From: Brachionus rotundiformis
Taxonomy: Eukaryota > Rotifera > Eurotatoria > Ploima > Brachionidae
DNA length: 64,000 nucleotides
Assembly (NCBI GenBank): GCA_016802295.1
Contig: JAESIW010000157.1
Location: forward strand, 739,951 to 803,950
Direction of reading: 5' to 3'
Position numbers and translations under genes: made by a program. Under the pieces are notes generated by a model. The model did no database searches and had not been told where the DNA came from. It saw only the letters and a list, made by a program, of their open reading frames with translations. This document shows, one piece after another, positions 36,243 through 47,279 of this stretch; position 1 is the stretch's first letter; every line of letters begins with the position of its first letter.

Positions 36243-37609
36243 TATTATATTTACATTAAGTGCTAAAGGACAATTATTTTTATAAAAATATTTGCTAAAT
36301 TTTATTTGAATGAAGATTTAAAAACCTTTAAATAAAAAAATATGTGTAAATGAAAGAAAATATTAATCATTAATCGAAGTTTAATGCCACAATAAGAATT
36401 GTTGCCAAGCTAATTTTATCCAATTTATTATAATTTTTAATTGTAGCTACTTGATTTCTATTAACAGATGTTTAAAATTTAATAAAACATTGTAAATCAT
36501 GATTACATTCATCAAATAAAATTTTTCATTAAAATTATCAAGTTTAATAGAATACCAGGAAAATTTTGAAATTAAAGATGTCTCATTTTATTGCTCCATT
36601 TGAATTAAGTGTGAAAATCGACTTTACTCATAAGAATATTTTAGTCATTTATATTAGTCTATATTTTTATAGAAAATAAATATAATTCAAAAAATTGTAT
36701 TCTTAAACAATAGGTCATCGTATTAACATTATGAAATAGTTTTATTCGAGTCAAATAAAGATGTATAATGAAACATGGTTGAAATTTTGATGAAATAAAT
36801 TCAGCTAAAAAATGATAAAAACCAGAAAAATTTAATGATTTCTATTAAGGTAATAAGATTTGAAATAATATAATTTTTTAAAAAATTATCTATTATTGTA
36901 AAAATGTTAAGAAAAAAAAACATAATTACCATAAATTATTAAACTCGGCCAACTATAAAAAAATCAATAGAAATTAAATTTTCAATAACAAAAAAAAGTA
37001 TAATTTTATTTTGGTCAAATGTCTTTTTATTTTTAAATAAATAAATAATAAAATTAATGAATTTTTTTCTCGTATTTGCTCAACATATTACTATTTTTTT
37101 TATGTTGAAATCAATTTTAATAAATAAATTATCTATTTAAAATTATCAAGAAATTAAACTATATTTTGAAATGAGATTAGGTTTTGTTTTCACGAGAAAC
37201 AATTAAACACAAGTATGAATCCAATAGCAACACTTTTTTTATAAATATTCCTTTTTTTAATTTTTTTTTAAATAAAATTTCCAATTAAAGTATTTTTGGG
37301 CATAAATTACATGATTTCTATTGTAAAAATTATCTAAACATTTCAATGATCAATTATTTTGACCAATTTGGATTTATTTGTAATTATTATTTTTCAAAAT
37401 TTAAGACTCATTTTAATTTGACTACATTAATGAAAAATAAAATTAAAATTCTACATATTTTCCTTCCATTATCATAATAGCTAACTCTGGCAATTTTAGT
37501 CAAGAATTAAAATCAAATATTTCATTTTAAAATTTACAATTTTGATAAAATTTTTAGGATTTGGTCAATTTTAGACCTATTTTTTGTAAAAATATAACAA
37601 TCTATTATA
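36243..37609. other. upstream region of ZDHHC17
   Basis: 1.4 kb of very AT-rich DNA without coding-like sequence; it contains the ZDHHC17 promoter region. No element recognised. Confidence 0.35.
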
Positions 37610-40259
37610 ATGTTTGGCTCTCACGGCCATAGTCACAATGGTGCAGCCTGTAAACACAGTCATGGTAGTCAAAATTTTGGGTTCGGCGATGAAGAAGATA
37701 ATCCGCCTCAAAATCTAGCCATGAATCCAATGATGGCTGCAATGATGCAACAAATGAATAAGAGTGGTGGCGGCGATGGAAATATGGCAATGAATCCAAT
37801 GGTCATGATGATGCAGCAAGCTCAAAATAATCCACAAATGAAGGAAATATTTACTAAAATGTTTGAGCATAGGCAACAAATGATGAAAGAGTTTATGGAA
37901 AAAGGAGGTCAGACAAATCCCGATGCTGTGAAAGAATTCATGGCTAAAGCAGCCGAGGCGCAAGCAAAATTTATGCAAGAATTAAAGAATGTTAATGTAA
38001 AGATGGACAGCAATTCTACACCAAATAACTTGGATTCAAAAGCATCCGAATTACTTGGGGGAAATTTAAACAATTCTAATTTGGATGATATAATAAACAA
38101 GCGAAATATGAATCAAAAATTAAAAGAAGAAGAAGAAAAAAAGATAATGGATGCTATTGAGAGAAAAGATTACTCTGTTTTGAATGCGGTAAAAGCTACC
38201 CAATATGGCATATTAGATAGATTAAAAGAATTGATTGAGTCCGGTCAGACAGATCCAAATCAACCAGATAGTGAAAATGTATACCTTTTACATTGGGCTG
38301 CAATTAATAATAGATTGGAAATAGCCAAATATTTGTTAGATTTAGGAGTAAAAATAGATGCAGTTGGTGGCGAATTGGAGACAACACCTTTAAATTGGGC
38401 AGCCAGAAGTGGTCACATTCACATGTGCATTTTACTTCTTCAAAATGGAGCAGATCCAAATTCATTTGATGTAGAGGGATTTTCTACAATTCATGTGGCT
38501 ACAATGTTTGGTCATTCAAATGTTGTTGCTTATCTTCTTGTAAAAGGAATTGATGTAAGAAGTTTAATATTTTAATGAAATATCTTATCTAATATGTGTA
38601 TAATTAAAAGCCAGATTTTCGGGACAAAAATGGAACAACTGCACTCATGTTTGCCGCACAAAGAATTCACTCGTAACTTTATGAAGTCTCTAATTTGAAT
38701 AAATTTTAAAAATTTGTTTTTAAGACGAGATCCAGCACAATTACTGATAACCTTTAATGCCAATTTAAATGCTCAAGATTCCAAAGGAAATACTCCATTA
38801 CACTATTCAATAGCATATAACAATGCTACTGTAATGGATATTTTGCTTAATAAAGGTGCATCACAGAACATTCCTAATAATAAGGGACAAAACGCACTTG
38901 ATTTGGCCTATGATCGTAAAAAAATAAATGCCGCAAATTTTCTCAAATCATTCCAAGATGGAAAAGAAAATTTGCCCTCCTTATTTAGATCTCTTGCTAG
39001 AAACAAAGACTTAAAAAAATTTTTCACAAGGCTTTATCCATTTTTTGTTTTGTATTATATAATTTATGTTATTCAATTGAGTGGACATTGGTTTTGGAAA
39101 CTAGTCTATATGGGTTTTCTTTATGGTACAACTTATGTTTTTCGTCTGTAAGAAAAAAATTTAATTAATATTTTAGATTTTGTTTTAAATTCTTGCTTTT
39201 CTAAAGAATTATTTTTGATCGATGGACTACTCGCTATGTTCCAATGGCACTGGCATCAGCTATTATCTTTTGGCTTTACACTACATGGTTAATTTACTTT
39301 GCTCCGATTGTTTTTGATTTCTCATTTTATTTCTTGGTTTTTGTTACCGTTACTTTTCTATCATGGTACAATTTTTATAAATCTTATGTCACAGATCCAG
39401 GAGCTTTAGTTCACAACAAAGAATCAATGAAAACGGTAAATGACTATTTTATTTTTAGAATTAAAAAAATGATTTAAAATTTTATTTTTTCTTTTATTAA
39501 AAGACTATTCTAAAATTGGTAGAACAAAATGAATTTTCTTTGGACCAATTTTGCTCTTCATGCATCATTAGAAAACCATTGCGTTCCAAGCATTGTGGAG
39601 AATGTGATCGCTGTGTAGCTAAATTTGATCATCATTGCCCTTGGGTAGATAATTGTGTTGGGGCAAATAATTTAAAATATTTTGTTGGTTTCGTATTTTG
39701 GACTCCTATATGCCTCCTTTTTTACATGGACGGTGCGATGGCTTGTAAGACAATTTACTCAATTTAACTAAAAAAATTCAAACTTTTTTTATTAAGATTA
39801 TCATGACACCTGCTATCCATCTGACTTGGAATTGTATCCTCACATGAGCTTTTTTAGAAATATTATTCAATTTTTAAAATGCTCACCTTGGGTTTCTTAT
39901 TTTTCGATTATAGCTTTTATCAATCTAATCTGGATTGGTGCATTGGGTATTTGCCACATTTACCAAGCAGTTTTTTTGGGCATGACAACAAATGAACGAC
40001 TTAATTATAAGCGATACAAATATTTTACTGATAACAATGGTAAATTTAAAAATCCTTTCAGGTAAAATAATTTTAGATTAAAAAAACATTATTAATTTGT
40101 TTCGTTAGTTTCGGAGTGATTCAAAATTTGGCAGATTTATTGGAATTCACATTCTTGTGCTTAAAGCCTAGCATGATCAATTGGAAAAGAGAATATGATA
40201 TTCAGGATATTTATAATTTGAGATTTAAGAATAAGAAAGAATCAGCTTATGATGTTTGA
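37610..40259 (+). CDS. ZDHHC17: ankyrin-repeat palmitoyltransferase (HIP14)
   Basis: Golgi S-acyltransferase that palmitoylates synaptic and vesicle proteins (SNAP25 and CSP in animals). Seven exons: 37610-38554, 38611-38672, 38725-39147, 39207-39435, 39504-39744, 39797-40061 and 40109-40259; 2316 bases, 771 residues (human 632). Ankyrin repeats about 195-430 (e.g. NVYLLHWAAINN, GNTPLHYSIAYNN), then two membrane helices, the DHHC cysteine-rich domain with CX2CX9HCX2CX2C and catalytic DHHC at 595-598, then further helices and TTNER, as in human. The excess length is an N-terminal region of about 190 residues: His-rich start (HGHSHN), then Met/Gln/Asn-rich sequence with NPM motifs, which resembles STI1/ubiquilin Met-rich segments. 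The start ATG is the first in the open frame. ZDHHC13 is the other possible orthologue. Confidence 0.94.
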
Positions 40260-41787
40260 TAAAATCTATCTGACAATAAATTAGGCAAAAATATTTTATT
40301 TTTAATTTAATTTTAAATGAAGATAAGCCCGATTTCGGGACATTGAATTTTTGGCTTCACTTATCATGTAGCAATGCAAAACAAAAATCCGAATTCTGTT
40401 TTTATTTTTTTGAAATTTATAATAAATTTTGAATTTTATCCTTTTGTTAACTAAATTTACCATGTTCATAACGAAACATGTTTCGAGTGAAAATTTTTTT
40501 TCTCCTATTATAAAATAATTTTTAGAAATGTTGAAAATATCTTCTTTATCAGGAAAAATTTACCAATTTCGAAGACATCTCAGTAAATTTGTAAGAATTA
40601 TTTTTAAATATTAAAATAAATAAAATCTAAGTTTTCTGAATTTAATTTAAAAAATTTCAATAATATTTATGGTAAAATTTTTTACAAAAAGAAATAATAA
40701 TTTGCATAAGTAAAATTTAATAATAATAGACTATCAAAATCAGACTTAAGAGGATATCTTAGCAGCAAAGCATCTTTTATACGTAAATGCAGGAATCTGT
40801 AGTTTGGCATTCAAGGACACAAACGGTTTGATTTTTTAAAATTAAGACATTAGCTAAAAAAAGAAATGACAAGAAATATAATTAGACATCTTAATCCTGT
40901 AGTTGAAAATTTTACATTTTTTTAAAAGATATACTGAAGCTTCTGATGACTAGTTCCAGAAGTAAATCATCCCATTAATTACTCTTATAGTGAAAAAGCT
41001 GTTCTATTCTTTTTTGGTTTAGACTTGTCTTGAGATGCTTCCAATATTTCGTCTGAACAAAATTTTCTATATATAAAAAATTTCTATAAAAAGTTTCCAA
41101 TTTTCAATTTTTAAAATAAATGATAAACTGTAATCAACTGGTAATTTATAAAATAATTTTTGAATTTAGTCATCTATTTGCTTTCTAGAATTTTTTGAAT
41201 TGAATAGACTTTGCTCTTAAAATTTCAAAATGTTATTTAAACAAACTTCATGAGATTTTAATCTAAAAATAATGATAAAAATAAAGAGAGAATATTTTTT
41301 AATTCAAACATTAAAGTATTTATTTTCGGTTGTTTTTTATTAAATCAATTGTTATTTATTTTAAATTTTAATTTTCATTTGAGTCATTAAAGCATCAAAA
41401 GTTTTATTGAGATGTTTAAATTGATAAAAAGTTTTTAAAAATCATATCTGTCGAATTTTATTATCTTTTTATTTACATTTGCTATTTCGTATACCAATTA
41501 ATTATTAAATAATTTTAATTCAAATAATTTACTTAAAATTGAGATTAAAACAAATTTTAGCATCATTTGTTTTTCTTAATATATCAAAAAAAAATTCTAA
41601 ATCTTTTTAAATAAATTTAACAATTATATAAAATCAAATGCTTGGACTAGGTCAGCAAAATTCCATTAATATTATTATGCTTATAATTTTTTTTCCTGAT
41701 AAAATAAGAGAAATTCTGAACGAAATTTGATTTTTAATTTATTGCTAAAATTAATTTCACTAACACTTTAAAACTATAAAACTAAAT
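40260..41787. other. intergenic, ZDHHC17 3' flank
   Basis: 1.5 kb of AT-rich DNA. A few short less AT-rich patches (about 40330-40400, 40740-40830 and 40930-41050) have no open frame above about 12 codons. Nothing could be supported. Confidence 0.35.
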
Positions 41788-43607
41788 ATGTTAGATTCCT
41801 CAAGAGCCAACCTGGGATATAGAACCTGCAAAAAATCTTGCAAAAATATCGGTAATTTTATGTCACATCTCTATCATTAGATAAATGAAGTTATTTAGTT
41901 AGAAGATTTAGCGAAAATTGAAAAGTGTTCAATGTTATCTGTAGACAAAACAATTGAAAAAGATTTAAATGATGCTATTAATATAGTGGAGCGAATGTGC
42001 AATGTAAAAGTATCCGGCGACATAAACTCATTGATCTATTTCGATTATTTAGGGTAAGCTTTTTCTTATATTTTAATTTTGTTTAAGAAATCAAATTAAA
42101 AAGCTTAAAATTCGAAAAAAACTTAAGTAAAAAAATTTCAATTGTTGTCTGTTTAGTTTGAGTATTAGGTATGCAAGGAAAGCTTTAGACTTAATTATTA
42201 AATTTTTTCTTATAATTATTATTTTTGACACAGAGGATAAATTATTAACAACTAAGGTTCTATTTTTTTCAGTTACATTGTAAAGGAAATGAATATCTAA
42301 AAACACATATCAGTTGCTAAAAAAAGTTATTCAGTATTCTTTAAAAATTAGAATCAACATTATTAATTTTTGAAAGCTTATCTGTTTCTTTTGATAATGC
42401 GTTATTTAGAGGAAAACAGTAGCATTTTAGTTATCCTCTAAACGACTTTTTAAAATAAAAATAAATAACTAAGTTATTATAATTAAAAGTGTCTGTAAGT
42501 TTATGTATTTCTTGGTATCCTTTTTAAAATCTAAATACAAAAAAAATTATTTTCTTAAAATTGAGATTGACAAAAAATTAAATCAAATTCTTTTTGAGTA
42601 AATGATTGACATTATTTAAATAAAAATTGATTCATTCCAACATATGAAATAATAAAGATCTTTTAAGTATCAATGGTGTAAATTTTATTTCTATTGTACT
42701 ATTAAGTTGGTTCTTCTTCGAATCATTTGAGTTTACCAAGCGTGTTTTTAAAAAACAGATATAACTCATTGTCTTAAAAAGTTAAATATTTCATATGAAC
42801 AAATAATTTAAAAAAAAATAGGAGCTAGGAACTGTCTTTTGTTTTAATTTGGCGTTTAATTGATTTTTTGGCACCTAATCAACTGATCACTAAAAGACTA
42901 ATTGAAAATTGTGGGAATTTAAAAAGTATTTCTGAGTCATAGTGCTATATACTAATACAACTTTCGCGCTTAGCCCTTAGAGGCATTGCAGTCTTTATAA
43001 ATTTTGCTTGAATATTTTTCTAACTATTTGAGCATCGAAGCTAAAGTACAAATCTGAAATAAGTTAACAGCATGGCTCAAAATGTTTAAATTTTTTTTCT
43101 TTTTCAAAATTTAGATCATTGAACATTGAACATCTTCTGAACATTAAAACACATAAACTGTGTATGAATTTCTGTTACATGTTGACATGTGTTTTTTTTT
43201 TGTCTATTTAATTTAATTGATAATTAAATACATAACTGATAGATAAGATTTTATATTAATATAATAAACCTAGAAAAATTAAAATAAAGAAAAAATGAAA
43301 GTCGTTTGATATATCTGCTTATTAAGAAAGCTCCGGATCTGATTCCTTTTTTTGTTTGAACATTTTTCTGTTAGCTTATTTTAGCTTTGAACTGTTTTGA
43401 CTGTGCTCGCTGTTACTGCTTCTTGTTTTCTCTAGTAAACGAATAATTCAGAGCATGTTGTGCACAGATTTGTTAATGTACCATAAAAGTATGTATCACA
43501 AATTCGATATTGCTAATGCGTCTTTTTGTAGACAATTGCAAACTTCAGAACAATTCAATTTCAAGGTTAATCAACAGCCTAGTGTCCTTGTCATAAAGAC
43601 CGACTAA
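41788..43607 (+). CDS. small unidentified protein, three-exon model
   Basis: Exons 41788-41851, 41903-42053 and 43436-43607 sum to 387 bases, 128 residues. Evidence is coding-like composition, a good donor (GGGTAAGC), a strong pyrimidine tract with CTAG before exon 3, and matching phases (1, then 2). Exon 2 is helical (TIEKDLNDAINIVERM); exon 3 reads open for 57 codons to TAA and includes SMYHKFDIANASF and ends VLVIKTD. No signal peptide, no known motif. The exon 2/3 junction is the weak point: the 1382-base intron is long here, and exon 2 could instead splice to 42157-42168 plus 42273-42300 (good acceptor TTTTTTTCAG), giving 84 residues. I do not recognise the family. Confidence 0.5.
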
Positions 43608-44329
43608 CGCTTCACTTATTTAAATAATATAAAATAAATACCACAAATTAAAAATGAATCAATTTTTTACAAAATTATTTAAAAAAGTAAAACATAGAAA
43701 TATTTAAGTTAAATTTCTTGATTCTTATTACAAAATCTAAGAAAATTATATTAATATTGAATGCTGCAAATTTCAACATTTATCTCTTGATCACAAAGCA
43801 ATTTATAAGTCTTAAGTTAAATCCAAAATTTTCTTCTCCATTCGCTAATTTTGATGTTGGTTTTAACAGATTCTCACTATTCCTTAAATAACTCGAGTCA
43901 TTCTTCTTTAATTTCTGCCTTAGATTTTCAAGAGAGTAAGGAACATACTCTTGAGACTTCAATTGAGTTGACTGGATTTACGAATGTACGAATTTTGGCT
44001 TGCTAGACTGCGTAAAATATCTGTTAACACAAATCAAGTTTGGAATATTTCATGAGTCAAATTATTTCTTCTTATTTAAAATTTTAAATGATTTATTAAT
44101 AGTGATGTCCCACCTTACTTTATATACAATCTTGTATCTATATATCCGAATTTTCTTTATATATTTAAATTTTTAACGATAGTCTCTGTGAATTATTTTC
44201 TACCTATCTCTTTATTTGCCTGTAATGGTCTATTTAATCTTATGTAATATCTGTAAAGTATATATAAATTTTAACTCAGTTTCGTCTCTGTTTATTTTCA
44301 TTGCAGTTCCTTAATTTATTTCTCGATTT
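43608..44329. other. unassigned region with coding-like patches
   Basis: The segment 43785-43990 is open on the minus strand for 61 codons, and shorter plus-strand frames also look coding-like (e.g. SALDFQESKEHTLE, ending at a TAG near 44006). I cannot choose a strand or join it to a gene. Since the plus strand continues into a retrotransposon tail at 44330-44428, it may be old element sequence. Confidence 0.3.
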
Positions 44330-44428
44330 TTGCGCGATTAGCTACCATAGATGACTTCCAAGTAAGTCATCCTCGCAAGCTCGCTTGCTGTAGCTTTTTA
44401 TTATTATTATTATTATTAATAGTGGACT
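44330..44428 (+). mobile_element. 3' tail of a second non-LTR retrotransposon family
   Basis: CCATAG (44345-44350) is followed by hairpin 1 (GATGACTT 44350-44357 / AAGTCATC 44364-44371), hairpin 2 (GCAAGC 44375-44380 / GCTTGC 44383-44388) and a TTA microsatellite (about 44397-44419). This is the same plan (CCATAG, two hairpins, trinucleotide tail) as the 3' ends at 11077 and 20596 but with different sequence, so I read it as a related family. The 5' limit is unknown. Confidence 0.55.
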
Positions 44429-44927
44429 TTTAAACCTGATTTTAATTATTTTTCAGATAATTAAATTTTAAAATCCTTATTATGATTCGTTTTTACTCTA
44501 TTTTATAAAGTTTTTTTTTATTTTTACTCTTTTGCCTGAATGAGGCTCGAACTAATAAATAACAACAATAAATAATTATTTTTAAGAGTTTGTCAATTGA
44601 GAGAAGATAACGAAAAATTAACTAGCAAAGAGACAGATGAAAATTGGTGCCATAAAATAACCAGCAACGCATCATGCCTATACGAAGATTATTTTTTAGC
44701 ACCATCTTTAAAACAAAATTAAAACAATTCTTAAAATAAATTTTATTTACAAATAATTTTATTTTTGTAAAAATTTGCACCGTTAGTATTTAAATAATGA
44801 GTTTTGAATTTTTAATTGAGTTTATAATTTATCACATAAAATTATTACAAATAATTTAAAAAAAAATATCTCTATAGTTTAAAAAGAAAATGCAATCGAT
44901 TATAAAAATATGGACGAATTTAAAAGT
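44429..44927. other. 3' flank of the tamalin-like gene
   Basis: 500 bases. At about 44534-44580 a small hairpin (GCCTGAATGAGGC) followed by an AATAA-rich run could be another retrotransposon tail. The right part is the tamalin-like 3' UTR. No gene. Confidence 0.35.
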
Positions 44928-47279
44928 TTAAAGTCTAGTCACTACATAGTCCTCATTACTTTTACCGGCAATCGGAATCGGCAAAGAGGCGCACTCGTTG
45001 CTAGACTCAAGATCAAAAAATTCGCTATTGTCTAAAAAAGAAGAGTCAAAGCCACCATTGCTTCGTATTCTGGCCACAACCGACCTATCATTGTTAGTTG
45101 AATTGGCAAACGGACTAGATAGCGACTTGGATCTCGCTTGGACCACGGGTTCAAAGGCTTCTGGTGACTTAACATTTGCATAGTTAACCGCTTTGGCTAC
45201 TTTGGGCTTGTTTGCCAAAATTTTAAACAGAGCATTCTTTGAGCTAAGTGTTAAACTATTGTTTCTGGCTTGGTTCTCTCGGCTACTCGTACCATTTGAT
45301 CGGTAAGAATAGTCGATTGTGTGAGCCGAGCTGTTCAACTTATTGAATAGATTTTTTTTTTTACTAAAATTGTTTGTCTCGTTGTTTGAATTGAGTCTAA
45401 CTATTCGGTTTAAGAATGAGTCATTTTGGCTGTCTACACTAAGGCGCTTGTTGGGTGCAGTGTCCGAAGAAACCATCATCGAGTAGTCGTCAGTGGATGA
45501 GGAAGTGGTTGTTGCATCCTTTAGGGTTATTTTGTGACTTTTGCCGGACACTCGCGGCTCGTCGTTTGGCGTGTTGGACAAAAGGCTGTTTACCAAATTT
45601 ACCGACGAGCTCGATGCCGAACGAACTATGCGACTAGTTTGTTCTATGTATTTTTTGGCTAGGGACTTTTGTTTGCCATTGTTTTCGCTTGGTCTGATCA
45701 CTTTTATGAACGAGGTGCCGGTTGACGAGCGCACAAAATTGCTCTCAATCGGACTAGTCAGGTAGTTTGATGGTTTGAAGTGAGAATGGTTCTCATTTGG
45801 TGTCGAATTTTTAATCAAAATCATATTTTTTGTATTGGTGAGAGAAGAATTAGTGGCTGATGAGGAGAACGAGGACGAGTTGGACACTGAAGTGGACGTT
45901 ATTCCGGAACATTCGGATACAACGCCCGATGTGGAAAGCATGGGCGAGAGCTCGTTGGTCGGAGTGGTCACATGGTTAGTGCTGTTTGAACTAGTTGTGC
46001 TGGACGACATTGAGTTGACATTCGGGGTACTAAAATTGCTCTTTGGACTAAATACCGGACTTGGCATATTTATGTGTGTAATACCATATTTTTTACAAAT
46101 GAGCTCTTCTTGTCTCAACACTCGTTCCAAGTCGAGTTTTTTGTCGCTAAGTATTTTTTTTATTTGGTCAATTCGTTGCTGGTATTGGATCTTTTTGCAT
46201 ACATTTTCGGCCATTATGACCAACCTGAGTTCGTTCTTGCCCTTCACGTGCTTGGTTATGTCAATAAAAGACTTAAACTGGTCTATTTGGATCCCGTCTA
46301 GGGCTAGCAAAACATCGCCATTGTTCAAGCCGGCGCGTTTTGCCGGCGAGCCTGGCTGAACATTGTTCACAAAGCAAATGTACTCGGTGTCTTTGGTAAT
46401 CGAGTTCAGGAGTCCGTATGTTTGGAGATTAAATCCGAACTCGCCACTCGNNNNNNNNNNNNNNNNNNNNNNNNNNNNNNNNNNNNNNNNNNNNNNNNNN
46501 NNNNNNNNNNNNNNNNNNNNNNNNNNNNNNNNNNNNNNNNNNNNNNNNNNNNNNNNNNNNNNNNNNNNNNNNNNNNNNNNNNNNNNNNNNNNNNNNNNNN
46601 NNNNNNNNNNNNNNNNNNNNNNNNNNNNNNNNNNNNNNNNNNNNNNNNNNNNNNNNNNNNNNNNNNNNNNNNNNNNNNNNNNNNNNNNNNNNNNNNNNNN
46701 NNNNNNNNNNNNNNNNNNNNNNNNNNNNNNNNNNNNNNNNNNNNNNNNNNNNNNNNNNNNNNNGTCTATTTGGATCCCGTCTAGGGCTAGCAAAACATCG
46801 CCATTGTTCAAGCCGGCGCGTTTTGCCGGCGAGCCTGGTTGAACATTGTTCACAAAGCAAATGTACTCGGTGTCTTTGGTAATCGAGTTTAGGAGTCCGT
46901 ATGTTTGCAGATTAAATCCGAACTCGCCACTCGAATTGGAACTGTATTTGGATAGGGAAGAGTCGGACAGGTTGCTTTTTGATTTTGTGTTGGCCGGTTT
47001 TTTCGGCGCTCGAACCAAAACTACCGTCCGACGCTTGTAATTGTCGTTCGGGTCCGAGTAGATCTTTTGCTCTTTGAAAAATTTGTGCATCAATATCAAC
47101 GATGATTCAAAAGACTGTTCCTTTTTGGTTGTTTTGGCGATTGGTTTGCCACCATTTTGGGATGTGTTTAGTTCGCCTACCAAATTATATGTCTGGTTAA
47201 GTGAATTGTTAAGGTCTTTGGCGCCCATAATCTCTAATTCGGTGCAGTTTGTTTTCATTAAAAAAGCATCTTTTTCCAT
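44928..47279 (-). CDS. tamalin/CYTIP-like PDZ scaffold
   Basis: Cytoplasmic scaffold related to TAMALIN (GRASP) and CYTIP, which link cytohesin Arf-exchange factors to membrane receptors. As assembled, one exon of 2352 bases, but 313 N and a duplicated 170-base contig end lie inside the PDZ domain; collapsing these (483 bases, frame kept) gives 622 residues. The PDZ (about 118-210) has the family's FGFNLQTYGL carboxylate loop, then VQPGSPAKRAGLNNGDVLLALDG. A predicted helix or coiled coil (KKIQYQQRIDQIKKIL and on) follows, as in tamalin where it binds cytohesins. The long C-terminal part is Ser/Asn-rich and unstructured. It ends TRL, a class I PDZ ligand, as tamalin ends in a PDZ ligand that can bind its own PDZ. 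Single-exon structure is unusual here. Confidence 0.85.
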   Translation of the reverse strand: MEKDAFLMKTNCTELEIMGAKDLNNSLNQTYNLVGELNTSQNGGKPIAKTTKKEQSFESSLILMHKFFKEQKIYSDPNDNYKRRTVVLVRAPKKPANTKSKSNLSDSSLSKYSSNSSGEFGFNLQTYGLLNSITKDTEYICFVNNVQPGSPAKRAGLNNGDVLLALDGIQIDXXXXXXXXXXXXXXXXXXXXXXXXXXXXXXXXXXXXXXXXXXXXXXXXXXXXXXXXXXXXXXXXXXXXXXXXXXXXXXXXXXXXXXXXXXXXXXXXXXXXXXXXXSGEFGFNLQTYGLLNSITKDTEYICFVNNVQPGSPAKRAGLNNGDVLLALDGIQIDQFKSFIDITKHVKGKNELRLVIMAENVCKKIQYQQRIDQIKKILSDKKLDLERVLRQEELICKKYGITHINMPSPVFSPKSNFSTPNVNSMSSSTTSSNSTNHVTTPTNELSPMLSTSGVVSECSGITSTSVSNSSSFSSSATNSSLTNTKNMILIKNSTPNENHSHFKPSNYLTSPIESNFVRSSTGTSFIKVIRPSENNGKQKSLAKKYIEQTSRIVRSASSSSVNLVNSLLSNTPNDEPRVSGKSHKITLKDATTTSSSTDDYSMMVSSDTAPNKRLSVDSQNDSFLNRIVRLNSNNETNNFSKKKNLFNKLNSSAHTIDYSYRSNGTSSRENQARNNSLTLSSKNALFKILANKPKVAKAVNYANVKSPEAFEPVVQARSKSLSSPFANSTNNDRSVVARIRSNGGFDSSFLDNSEFFDLESSNECASLPIPIAGKSNEDYVVTRL
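46451..46763. other. assembly gap with duplicated flanks inside the PDZ exon
   Basis: 313 N. The 170 bases at 46281-46450 and those at 46764-46933 are the same sequence with three differences, all synonymous in the PDZ frame. The copies abut the N on each side, so this is an unmerged contig overlap between alleles, not a second PDZ domain. Confidence 0.93.

Noticed and set aside
41788..43607. Gly-Lys-Arg created at the exon 2/3 junction as a peptide amidation signal
   Set aside because: The protein has no signal peptide, and the junction itself is uncertain.
43780..43962. A 60-codon open frame on the minus strand containing GEENFGFNL, reminiscent of a PDZ loop
   Set aside because: Plus-strand frames over the same bases look equally coding-like, and no further PDZ sequence follows.
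46281..46933. Two PDZ domains in the tamalin-like protein
   Set aside because: The copies abut the N-gap and differ only at synonymous sites; best explained by unmerged allelic contigs.
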